Of a stretch of 25,494 nt of DNA, positions 1 to 7,814 are shown in pieces (the first letter of the stretch is position 1; each line of letters starts with the position of its first letter). The stretch lies in the NCBI GenBank assembly GCA_009731375.1, contig BJOX01000095.1:676278-701771 (forward strand), given 5' to 3'. The notes under the pieces were generated by a model that was not told where the DNA came from, did not search any database, and saw nothing but the letters and a program-made list of their open reading frames with translations. The stretch comes from Paulinella micropora (lineage: Eukaryota; Cercozoa; Imbricatea; Euglyphida). Position numbers and translations under genes: made by a program.

Positions 1-32
<32 letters not shown>

Positions 33-277
33 TAACTCCTGCCGTAGGTGGTGATCATGTACGACCACCACCCACCACGAGAGCAAAATTGTTGGCCAGG
101 GAACAGCCCCACTGTTCGACTGGCCGGTTTCAGGACAAGGAAGCAATTACGAATTAACATTTATAAAACATCACTCAAACATCACTCACACTTTCGCACA
201 CTTACACTTACGAGATGATGCGGCTGCTGTTGCTGTCGAAGGAATGCTCATCATCACTTGCAACCTCTCGCTCTTCC
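1..277. other. 3' flank of host gene 1, with poly(T) tract
   Basis: The window opens with an uninterrupted run of about 30 T (2-31). The rest, up to the stop codon of the minus-strand gene at 278, holds no convincing coding sequence. On the minus strand this is the 3' flank of that gene, so the T run reads as a long A tract, which could be a retroposed tail or a simple repeat. A clear AATAAA-type signal could not be assigned. Confidence 0.4.
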
Positions 278-622
278 TTACCGCTCTTCCTCACTGCGAC
301 GAGCGCGCTTAGCGGGCCTCTCTCTCACCACCCCGGCAGGCTCATCAGGCTGCTCTTGCTCACCCATCACCTCACCCATCACCTCACCCTCTTGCTCGTT
401 TTGCTCTAGATGAGAATGTTGCAGAGGCGAACTCATTTCATCTCCCTCCAAGCTTGCACTGCGACTGCGGCTAGCACGCACAGAGCTACGAATAACCAGC
501 TGGCGCTGCTGCAAGCTAGCTTCAAACATTTTATCTTTGCAGCCATGGCAGACATGATAGCATTTCGCTTCGGCTTTCTTTGCCCCGCGGGGCTTGCGAC
601 CACGTGGCACTGGTGGTGGCAC
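278..622 (-). CDS. Host gene 1, last exon (stop TAA at 278-280)
   Basis: The block begins right after an acceptor (TTAG at 623-626, minus strand) with codons for VPPPVPRGRKPRGAKK and runs 115 codons to TAA. It holds the AT-hook-like RGRKPRG, the CYHVCHGC cysteine cluster and an E/Q-rich stretch with a direct EGEVMGEVMGE repeat. The upstream pyrimidine-rich intron is only 74 nt (623-696). Joining phase 0 to the previous exon gives ...EAPPAE then VPPPVP, which reads naturally. Confidence 0.6.
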   Translation of the reverse strand: MPPPVPRGRKPRGAKKAEAKCYHVCHGCKDKMFEASLQQRQLVIRSSVRASRSRSASLEGDEMSSPLQHSHLEQNEQEGEVMGEVMGEQEQPDEPAGVVRERPAKRARRSEEER

Positions 623-2418
623 CTAACACACACACAGCAAAAGATAAGTACAGGCAAAAGCAACAACAAAACAAGGAGGGAGGGATGACGGTTGACTTCC
701 GCTGGAGGGGCTTCTGGATCCTCCGCGCGGTAGGGCTCGTCTTCGTCGCGCACCACCACCTCGACAGGTGCGTCCTGTTGAAGGACCTCAGGCACTTGCA
801 TGACATGAGAGAGCTCGTAATCGTTGGACTCTTCTCCCTCCCATTCGATGAACCTAACATTGTTGTCGATTTCCTCGAGATCTCTTGCAGCCTTCATGCG
901 AAACCTATGTATGTGTGTGTAAGTATGTATGTGTATATACGTAAGTATGTATATAGATATGAAGGTAAAGGGTTTTACCCGTGAACGCGTGCGGTGACGC
1001 TCTCCTTCACCATCTCGCCCTTGTTGCGCCACTGCAGCCAATCCTCGACGAGGGTAGCGTGGCGCTCGGGGATTTTAAATCCCCCCTGCTTGAACTCTTT
1101 GGTGCGCCTTGAACTCTTTGCCGGTTATGTAGCACAGCACCTTATCCTGCCAACCACACTGAAGCTTGATGATCAGGCCCTCCCTGGCCACGCCCTTGAC
1201 GGGGGGGCCCACCACGTAGCTGTAGGGAGCGGCTTTCAATACAAACCTATAAGAAAGAACAAAGAAGGGGGGAGGCGGGAGGGGGGGGGGGGGGGGGGGG
1301 NNNNNNNNNNNNNNNNNNNNNNNNNNNNNNNNNNNNNNNNNNNNNNNNNNNNNNNNNNNNNNNNNNNNNNNNNNNNNNNNNNNNNNNNNNNNNNNNNNNN
1401 NNNNNNNNNNNNNNNNNNNNNNNNNNNNNNNNNNNNNNNNNNNNNNNNNNNNNNNNNNNNNNNNNNNNNNNNNNNNNNNNNNNNNNNNNNNNNNNNNNNN
1501 NNNNNNNNNNNNNNNNNNNNNNNNNNNNNNNNNNNNNNNNNNNNNNNNNNNNNNNNNNNNNNNNNNNNNNNNNNNNNNNNNNNNNNNNNNNNNNNNNNNN
1601 NNNNNNNNNNNNNNNNNNNNNNNNNNNNNNNNNNNNNNNNNNNNNNNNNNNNNNNNNNNNNNNNNNNNNNNNNNNGGGGGGGGGGGGGGGGGAGAGAGAG
1701 AGAGAGAGAGAGAGAGAAGAGAGACCTTCCCTTAGGTTTTTTTTGTTGAAGTACATACGTTGGAGCATGCACGCCAGGCCCTCGTGGTAAGCTTTGTAGG
1801 AGATGGTGGCGCGGGTATCCACGACCGTGGGCAGGTTTTGGGAATCGAGCCCCAACATGGCGCACACTACTGTAACTTTATCTGGAAACCCTGCCTCTAT
1901 CACTCTCTCACTCTCACGCACGATCACCGCCCCTGCTGCCTTTAACATTCTTATGTGCTTATGAAATGGGTGGTTGCTGAAATCAGCAGTTATTTTCATC
2001 TCACCCGTGAATTGAGCCCCGGACTTGAACGGAATCATTTTTTGAAATGCGCGAATGAAATCTCTCCTCCACATATCATCATTAGATGAAGTAGGTAAAC
2101 GCATTAAACGATCAAGAATGCTTACATCGTCATTATCTCTCTTTGCTTTGGGGGGGGGGGGGGGGGGGGGGGGNNNNNNNNNNTTTGCCTCTCTCTCTTC
2201 GAAAACATGGACGCTCCCTCCACTGACTCATAAAACTCTCTCACACTCAACCACAACGCCTCCACAGTGTCCCAATATGGGACATCTGCCTCCTGCTCTG
2301 GCCAGCGGACGCCCCACGACTCCAAATCGTTCATCATCTTCTTGCGGAGACGAGACCGTGCTGCCTTCTCCTTCCTGGTCATCTCGGGGTTGGCCTTGCG
2401 CTCGTTCTCGCCAGACAT
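278..2418 (-). CDS. Host spliced gene 1, unknown protein with AT-hook-like motif and acidic tail (at least five coding blocks)
   Basis: I do not recognise the family. Reading the minus strand, coding blocks 2418-2184, about 2149-1755, 1246-979, 904-697 and 622-278 can be joined at GT-AG boundaries with compatible phases (phase 2 after 1755, phase 2 after 979, phase 0 after 697). The product starts basic (MSGENERKANPEMTRKEK), has tryptophan-containing globular middle blocks, then an acidic segment (residues like EDPEAPPAE), a short RGRKPRG AT-hook-like stretch, a Cys cluster (CYHVCHGC) and a charged Ser/Glu-rich C-terminus ending RRSEEER. This composition suggests a nuclear or DNA-associated protein, but that is inference only. 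Two assembly gaps and a 19-nt duplication in the third visible block interrupt it, so it may be a pseudogene or a mis-assembled live gene. Confidence 0.6.
697..904 (-). CDS. Host gene 1, acidic exon
   Basis: It is bounded by an acceptor (ATAG, 905-908) and a donor (GTCAAC, at 696-691). It is 208 nt long, completes a phase-2 codon and ends in phase 0. It encodes FRMKAARDLEEIDNNVRF followed by a strongly acidic, valine-rich segment. The preceding intron (905-978, 74 nt) has an alternating TA/TG-rich body. The identical lengths of the two introns (74 nt) support a typical short intron size in this host. Confidence 0.55.
979..1246 (-). CDS. Host gene 1, middle exon broken by a 19-nt duplication
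   Basis: The exon lies between acceptor ATAG (1247-1250) and donor GTAAAA (978-973). It encodes a segment with CGWQDKVLCYITGKEF and later DWLQWRNKGE. Its frame is broken: the 13-mer CTTGAACTCTTTG occurs at 1089-1101 and again at 1108-1120, a 19-nt direct duplication. Both flanks are open in different frames, and the splice phases only agree if the 19 nt are counted once. It is either a recent disabling mutation or an assembly error. Confidence 0.55.
1089..1120. repeat. 19-nt direct duplication within an exon
   Basis: CTTGAACTCTTTG at 1089-1101 and 1108-1120, period 19. It shifts the frame of the host gene 1 exon. Confidence 0.8.
1281..1716. repeat. Poly-G / 375-N gap / poly-G / (GA)n tract inside an intron
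   Basis: A 20-G run (1281-1300), 375 N (1301-1675), a 17-G run (1676-1692) and then an AG dinucleotide repeat (about 1693-1716). All of it lies in the inferred intron 1247-1754 of host gene 1. The G-runs probably caused the assembly break. Confidence 0.8.
1755..2149 (-). CDS. Host gene 1, exon upstream of the large intronic gap
   Basis: This open block of about 130 codons reads KRDNDDVSILDRLMRLP, then MWRRDFIRAFQKMIPF, and ends ACMLQRM at a donor (CGTAT/GTACTT). Phase 2 here fits the acceptor at 1247-1250. The intervening intron (1247-1754) contains (CT)n, poly-C and the 375-N gap. The 5' edge is hidden by poly-G and a 10-N gap at 2150-2183. No domain is recognised. Confidence 0.5.
2150..2183. 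other. Poly-G tract and 10-N assembly gap
   Basis: 24 G (2150-2173) followed by 10 N (2174-2183), separating two coding blocks of host gene 1. Confidence 0.9.
2184..2418 (-). CDS. Host gene 1, putative first coding exon (ATG at 2416-2418)
   Basis: It starts MSGENERKANPEMTRKEK and continues with a basic stretch, then a W-rich segment (SWGVRWPEQ, YWDTVEALWLS), ending at the gap at 2183. An acceptor-like GGGTAG lies 4-9 nt upstream of the ATG, following about 200 nt of pyrimidine-rich minus-strand sequence, so a non-coding 5' exon may exist further right. Linkage to the next block crosses a 10-N gap of unknown true size. Confidence 0.45.
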
Positions 2419-2640
2419 GGCCTACCCAAACACAAGGTTTTGTGCAAACGCCACAAAAACATAACAGAAATGCAGAAAACAAGCTTGGACACCAGCAGCA
2501 AAAAAAAACAGCAAGCAGCAACAACAGGAAAGACATATGACAGGAAAGACATATGACAGAGCACGAAAAGCAGAAAAGACAAAACGCAAAAAAAAAAAAA
2601 AACCGAAGGCATATTTGGAAGGGAAGATATGCATGGCCCA
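2419..2640 (-). other. Pyrimidine-rich upstream region or 5' intron of host gene 1, with 16-bp tandem repeat
   Basis: On the minus strand this is a long T/C-rich stretch ending in an AG four bases before the ATG of host gene 1, like a long polypyrimidine tract. It includes two copies of the 16-mer CAGGAAAGACATATGA (2525-2556, plus strand). ORFs read from it are low complexity (F/C/L-rich) and not credible. Confidence 0.4.
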
Positions 2641-3440
2641 TGTGATTATGGCATGAGTTCATGAACCCTACCTCTGACCTAAGAGAAAATGCGTTGTATT
2701 GTGATGCAGCATGTGTAATATGGTCAAACGCAATTAGAGGCATCAAAACAAAGACGAAATCAGTAAGTGCGCACTGGACCCCCCCCCCCCCTTCTCACAG
2801 CGAAAACGAACACAAAACGCCTCATGCCAAGCATTTTTGTCAACACACAACATGTATAGGATAAAAATCCACAAACAATTGCGAAAAGCAACACTCGGGG
2901 GCAACAGATGGGGGAAAAAAAGCATGGCAGCACAGCTACAGAAGCACCAAGTGCAAAGTGTCAGTACTTGCAATTGGCGAAAGAAGCACATGCACTCACA
3001 GTTTTTTGTGCAAAAGTGGACAAAAACACTACAGGAACACATTATAACACAAAACAAAACAAAATGTATTTAAATAGTTATGAATAGACAACAGACTCAA
3101 CACAAACATTATGTGGGGTACACGTCCGCAAAAAGAGCACACAACACACCCAAACACAGTCAATTTTGCAAGGGGAAAAAGGGGGATTTGTGTGCAACCC
3201 AAGTGTTATGTGTGGGAAAGTAGAATATGCATGAATTGCGGTATTTGGTGAAGTGGAGACAACACAAACACAGAAAAACAAGCACGAACACAGCTTTGCT
3301 TCCCCAAGGGAGGGGAATTCCTGTCGATGGGCTGCCAAAAAAAAAATGCACAAAAAATAGACGGCCCGGATATGTAAGGAAAAAACCATGGAAAAGCACG
3401 GTAAATACGGGGCACAACTTTTCCCAACTTTAAATCAATG
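2641..3440. other. A-rich non-coding region
   Basis: It is A-rich on the plus strand with CACAAA-like degenerate repeats and a C10 tract near 2780-2790. ORFs on either strand are short and of biased composition. I see no gene. Confidence 0.5.
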
Positions 3441-4550
3441 GTTTGTCAAGACTACTTAACATTTTTTCAAACCGATTGAAGATTCTGAATGCTGGTCACT
3501 TGAACTTTAATCTAATAAATTTTGATGACTCGAATTGCAAATCCAACACTAATGAACATTAGTGGGCCATAAATTTACATATGTAATATTAATACTGCCA
3601 GAACCACCTCGCACTTCCCCATCCCGATTGAAACCGTTACCCATGACAGTTATCTGATCAGAATAAATTACTTGCCGCTTCCCCGATTTCCCGGTAGCAA
3701 CAATTGCTAGAATTGTGTTTCTACTGTTCTAGTGCTAGTACTGAGTGCTTATAAGTAGTATAATTACCACCGTACGCGTGCACGTATGCATCACGAGATT
3801 AACACTGTAACACAGTAATTTTGTTATTATATATTTATAACATGAAGACAAGAAAGAGAAAAAACAAAACAAAAACAAAACAAAACAAAACAAACAAAAG
3901 CGGATCAGTGACTTAATATGTATATATATATATATACATATATATATATTGATGGAAGTTTAATCACAATCATTAAATATTGTATTCCAACTTTCAGTGG
4001 AAAAAAAAAGAAAAAACTTGACTCCAAAACTTTTAAAAAAAACACACACACACTTTTTTCTACTAAATCTCTCACTACTCTGCCGCATTGCTTCTGCTGT
4101 ACTGGTGCTAGTGACTGGTGCTGTGGTGTCGATGTTTGTCAGTTTTTCTGTCTGTCACTTACGTGACTAGTGCCAGACTGGTCTCAGACTCTGTCACTGT
4201 GTGCCACCGCCTGTCTGTCATGATCAGCATGTCAGTGAGCCTGCGAGTCTGTGACAGTGTCTGCGCGTCTGTCTGTCTTGTTTATTTTATGCCGGCCCAT
4301 CCGGTATATAATGGCATTACTCTATGTTCCGGTCTGTCGGTTTTAGCTTGGCTTGGAGATTACGGAGTCCCTTTACGTTAGGTATTCCACAGTCTCCATG
4401 TCGTTAGATAGTTGTTATATTATTAAATATTGAGTCACGGCAACATTGGAGTCGCTAATAAAAACATAGTTTACGGGGTAATAAAAATTTTCCTCGTTAC
4501 TCGGAAATTTTTTGACATCTATGACTTGGACAAAAAGTTGGCACAGATTC
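3441..4550. other. AT-rich intergenic region with microsatellites
   Basis: No convincing gene. It contains an 18-bp palindrome CACTAATGAACATTAGTG (3547-3564), a CAAAA-type pentanucleotide repeat (about 3856-3898), a (TA)n tract (about 3918-3950) and a CTGTCTGTC-rich degenerate segment (about 4130-4290). Confidence 0.5.
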
Positions 4551-4551
4551 G

Positions 4552-4680
4552 ATGATGCGACATGGTTTATTTATGGACGACTGTACTTTATTGATGGTTG
4601 ATGCTTTTGGGTGCATATATGATGAGGCTATGGATTTCTTGCAGTTAGGACGAGCTGCAGTACGTGAGGGGCTTGATTAA
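4552..4680 (+). CDS. Small protein-like ORF of 42 aa, unidentified (possible fragment)
   Basis: The ORF starts ATG ATG and reads MMRHGLFMDDCTLLMVD, then AFGCIYDEAMDFLQLGRAAV, ending TAA at 4678-4680. Its residue mix (alternating hydrophobics, DD, balanced composition) looks more like real protein than the surrounding low-complexity sequence. It could be a leftover exon or transposase fragment, but I cannot assign a family. The frame stays open for 14 more codons after the TAA. Confidence 0.2.
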   Translation: MMRHGLFMDDCTLLMVDAFGCIYDEAMDFLQLGRAAVREGLD

Positions 4681-4739
4681 GCATGGTCTGTCAATCGGCA
4701 GAAGTTTGAATTTTGTATGGTGATGTAACTCACACTGCA

Positions 4740-6028
4740 CTTACAAATTGGCAGAGGGAATGTGACACACACTGCTTACAGCATGCAGAACTCATTGAAA
4801 ACCTTACAGCCTACCTTGGTTGCATATTTCTTCTCAGTATTTATCATTTTGGGGTCGTGCCCTGCAGCTGACAATGGCATGATGTTTGGTTGAGTGACGG
4901 TGTAGTGACTGTTGCAAGCATCATATGGCTGGTTGAGTATGATGCGGCCCGCAGGGGGCGATGGAGTTCTGCAGAACTGAGGAAGGTGGAAGTCAGGCGG
5001 GCATTGGAACGTGTCGACGTTGGATGGGGGAAGAAGGTGACATACAGGCTTGGGAAGGGATGGAATAACAGATGAGTCAGTGTACGAGAGGAGAACTGAA
5101 GGAGGAGGTAAAGTGGAAGGCGTCAAACGCAAAGGGGATGGCAACAAACTGGCTACGGAATAGTCAGGGGGATGAGGAACGTTGCGATAATCATGTGGGA
5201 ACTTTTACAGTAGAGGGGGTCTACAGGGGTCCGCATGCACAGGGGGGATATATTCTGTCATCATGGCTCGGAAAGTCAAATGCTTCTGGACGCCTTTTGC
5301 GGCAGGCAAGGCACCTTACTAATAGGGGTGGTGACAGCGACGGGAAATGTTGGTGGGCATATGGAAGGAGGACGAACGAGGCAGAATTGTTGAGGCCCGA
5401 AGGGGGGGCTGAAACCACAAGGAAAGGACGCACAGACAGAAAGGTATGGAGGATGCTTTGAGAATACATGGCTGTTGGGAAGGGGGAACGTTTACTGATC
5501 GAAGAAGGAAGGAACTGTCAGGACAGGATGGAATGTGGGCGGAATTCAATGGTGGAAAGGGGATGACGAAAGTCAATCTGACTCTGGAAGGAAGGAGGAA
5601 GAAGGGTGTGCAACAAGATAAACACGGGGCTTGATACATCACGATAATATTATGGGAACCCTTACAGGCCATGGGGCCACAGGGATGGATACGAAGATGG
5701 AGGGGGAGATGTGACCAGTGGGAACGGGGACTAGGTCACAATGGATACCGTTATTAAGGCACAAGTCGAATTGTGGCATGGCAACAAGGTGGGATGGTAA
5801 TGAATAACGGACGAAGGAGAGGCAAAGGGCAAGTCGGAGAAGGAAACACTGCCTAGAGCAGGGACACATGGCAAAGGAACAAGGACGACAAGGAATGAAT
5901 GTACACGTGTAAGGAGTCGGATTGTGGCGTGATAATAAGAAGGCGAAATGGGGATGAATAACGGACGAGGACGGGACAAAAGACCAGTAGCAGGAAACCG
6001 GCAACGGGCATCACACAAAAAATGACTA
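4740..6028. repeat. Purine-rich block of degenerate, diverged repeats
   Basis: The plus strand is G/A-rich with short GGAAGG-type motifs. Diverged segments recur: around 5765-5815 and 5919-5970 (both contain ATTGTGGC and GAATAACGGACGA), and around 5185-5215 and 5640-5668 (both contain CGATAAT and GGGAAC). Minus-strand ORFs are Pro/Ser/His-rich and look like products of the base bias, so I call no gene here. Confidence 0.4.
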
Positions 6029-6057
6029 NNNNNNNNNNGGGGGGGGGGGGGGGGGGG
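6029..6057. other. 10-N gap and poly-G tract
   Basis: 10 N (6029-6038) followed by 19 G (6039-6057). Base composition changes sharply to AT-rich just to the right. Confidence 0.9.
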
Positions 6058-6292
6058 TAAGGACACTGACAGAGCGGTAATATTAATAGTTGTATTAATT
6101 TTTTTTTTATTTTAATATCTGAAATGAAAGATTTAATATTAATTTTAATAATTTTTTTTGAAAAATATTATTTTTTAGTGCTTTTAAAGTGACTTGAAAT
6201 GGATGCAGGGCGGCATCCATGCGCATACACATAGTCTAAGACAATAACTCCGACTGGCGTTTTAGACTAATATATATATATATATATATATA
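6058..6292. other. AT-rich segment with hairpin and (TA)n tract
   Basis: No gene. It holds an 8-bp perfect hairpin ATGGATGC / GCATCCAT with a 6-nt loop at 6199-6220, and a (TA)n run (about 6270-6294) directly against the large palindrome. Confidence 0.6.
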
Positions 6293-6690
6293 TATGTTGG
6301 ATAGACAGGTCTATGTTGTATATTATAAAACAAGCATTAGAAACATAAAAAAACAACATAGGACACAACAAAAACAGACATTCAAATATATCAAAAACAT
6401 AACTTTGTTTTACAAAAAACGACACATGAAGCACAATAAGAGAGATTTAGACAAAATAACGACAGAAACCATATATACAAAGTATATATACAATTTTATG
6501 GAATAAAATGGTGTTTTTGTCGTTATTTTGTCTAAATCTCTCTTATTGTGCTTCATGTGTCGTTTTTTGTAAAACAAAGTTATGTTTTTGATATATTTGA
6601 ATGTCTGTTTTTGTTGTGTCCTATGTTGTTTTTTTATGTTTCTAATGCTTGTTTTTATAATATACAACATAGACCTGTCTATCCAACATA
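6293..6690. repeat. 398-bp near-perfect palindrome (two 172/173-nt arms)
   Basis: The left arm (6293-6464) is the reverse complement of the right arm (6518-6690) with a single 1-nt indel. The ends are TATGTTGGATAGACAGG and its complement. The 53-nt centre (6465-6517) is itself partly self-complementary (CCATATATAC...ATGG). The outer bases fit a TA-flanked foldback element (TA then TGTTGG ... CCAACA then TA). Short ORFs inside it are by-products of the symmetry. It could be a foldback MITE, a hairpin-telomere replication product or an assembly artefact. Confidence 0.9.
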
Positions 6691-6830
6691 AATGATCACA
6701 CCACAAATGGGGGGAAGGGGGGGCGGACACTCACGAAGTGAGTGGCGGGGGGGGGGGGGGGGGGTACANNNNNNNNNNNNNNNNNNNNNNNNNNNNNNNN
6801 NNNNGGGGGGGGGGGGGGGGGGGGGGGGGA
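6691..6830. other. Poly-G tracts around a 36-N gap
   Basis: G-rich sequence with G runs at 6747-6764 and 6805-6829 around 36 N (6769-6804). It separates the palindrome from the viral island. Confidence 0.9.
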
Positions 6831-6864
6831 GATACACATGAATATACAAAAGAAAAATATTTTT

Positions 6865-6941
6865 TGCGACACTGCGACAAAAAAGTGAAATTCTGTCGCA
6901 GAGGTTGCAACACTGCAACACCGCCGTGTTGCGGTGTCGCA
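6865..6941. repeat. Three copies of a 15-mer forming a 36-bp palindrome near the PLV edge
   Basis: TGCGACACTGCGACA (6865-6879), TGCAACACTGCAACA (6906-6920) and the inverse TGTTGCGGTGTCGCA (6927-6941). The last two form an imperfect palindrome (6906-6941; 14 of 16 pairs, loop CGCC) with a perfect GCAACAC/GTGTTGC core. A further TGTCGCA lies at 6894-6900. These could be protein-binding sites for a terminus, origin or recombinase. The region 6831-7015 otherwise holds no gene. Confidence 0.7.
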
Positions 6942-7015
6942 TGGTGATATTCGCGGAAATAGAATTTTCTAGAATTTCCTTTTTGACCAAAATTGGTGAT
7001 CATAACGATATTATT

Positions 7016-7459
7016 TTAGAATTGAAGGGTTTTTAAGTATTCAACATTTGGATCCGTTTGCTTCTCTTGCGCTATCTGCTTGAGAAATTCTTCTTTGTAT
7101 TTATCTACTATTTTCTTATTAGTGTCCCTGTATTTCTTTTGTTGCTCTTGAATCTTATCCTTATTTTTTTTGTAATATTCCCGTCGCTGTTTATTTATCT
7201 TGTCCCTGTTTGCTTCTCTATATATATTTTTTCATTCTTTGATCTTTTCCCCATTATTTTCTCTATATTTTTTTTGATATCGTTGCTGTTTAGGATCAGA
7301 GAGGTTGAACACCGCCTTTATCTCTTCTATGATGGTGCTCACTGATATATACACACGATGTATAGTATGCTTAATATGTAATTCAATGAGCAAAGCGAGA
7401 GAGTGAATATAAGAGCAGGGCGAGTGATAATACCTTCTCCTGTTGCTGTCCAACCCCAT
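7016..7459 (-). pseudogene. PLV lysine/tyrosine-rich repeat protein, interrupted by an in-frame TGA
   Basis: The frame runs from ATG at 7457-7459 to TAA at 7016-7018 and is broken once, by TGA at 7232-7234, without a frame change. Both sides share the same pattern: about 12-15-residue repeats such as KYRENNGEKIKE before the stop, and YREANRDKINKQRREYY and KKYRDTNKKI after it. Such Y-R-x-x-N-x-x-K-I repeats occur in small proteins of giant viruses and related elements, function unknown, probably coiled coil or nucleic-acid binding. The first 35 codons look less protein-like, so the true start may lie near 7345, where no ATG remains. One G-to-A (TGG) or C-to-T (CGA) change would explain the stop; readthrough cannot be excluded. 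Confidence 0.55.
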
Positions 7460-7720
7460 GGTTGGCCGTGTCCAAGTAGATTTTTTAAGGGTTTGACACT
7501 TTTCGCTTATTAAATTTCTATATTTATTGTATAATTCTTCTTCGTATTACACCTGTCCAACCTGTCCAACCTTTTATTAACTTTTTCAGAATTTTTCTTT
7601 GTCCCCCGATTTTTACAAATAAGTTTCGCGGGGGTAGGACGTTGGACAACCTCGGCCACGATTAATACTAAGACGAATCGTCGCACTTAGCCTGCTTAAT
7701 ACCACTCTCAGCCGTCCAAG
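7448..7720. promoter_or_regulatory. Cluster of six GTCCAA motifs upstream of the recombinase
   Basis: GTCCAA at 7448, 7470, 7555 and 7564 (the last two in a tandem CCTGTCCAA repeat, 7552-7570) and 7714, plus the inverse TTGGAC at 7642. A CCAACC/GGTTGG hairpin lies at 7450-7465. Six hits of a 6-mer in about 270 bp is far above chance, suggesting a protein-binding array. The 355-bp region 7460-7814 has no convincing gene. Confidence 0.5.
7668..7690. repeat. Interrupted palindrome in the recombinase upstream region
   Basis: The core GACGAATCGTC is a perfect 11-bp odd palindrome (7672-7682), flanked by CTAAG on the left and CTTAG on the right. It lies 125 bp before the recombinase start and is a candidate operator or recombinase site. 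Confidence 0.45.
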
Positions 7721-7800
7721 TCGCCAAACGACGATTTTTGTGTTTCTAGCGCGGGTGTGCGGATTTTCTATTTTTGACTTAGAAAAAAAATAGACTTGTC

Positions 7801-7807
7801 TTATATA
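7801..7807 (+). promoter_or_regulatory. TATA-like element of the recombinase gene
   Basis: TTATATA lies 8-14 nt before the ATG at 7815. Similar TATA-like AT runs lie within about 20 nt of the starts of several PLV genes in this island, implying very short 5' leaders. Confidence 0.35.
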
Positions 7808-7814
7808 CACTAAG

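Noticed and set aside
4776-6066. Minus-strand Pro/Ser-rich ORFs of 111-123 aa
   Set aside because: Composition follows the purine-rich plus strand and repeat block; no start context, splice structure or domain supports them.
6294-6730. ORFs of 70 and 106 aa within the palindrome
   Set aside because: Both are products of the same arm sequence read on opposite strands, K/N/Y-rich with no structure; explained by the inverted repeat.
7058-7345. Plus-strand 95-aa hydrophobic ORF (F/L/I-rich, membrane-like)
   Set aside because: It is the antisense of the lysine/tyrosine-rich repeat gene on the minus strand; its composition is the complement of AAA/TAT codons.
7613-7810. Minus-strand 65-aa ORF upstream of the recombinase
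   Set aside because: Arg-rich with no domain; overlaps the motif cluster and the recombinase promoter, and no TATA-like element precedes its start.
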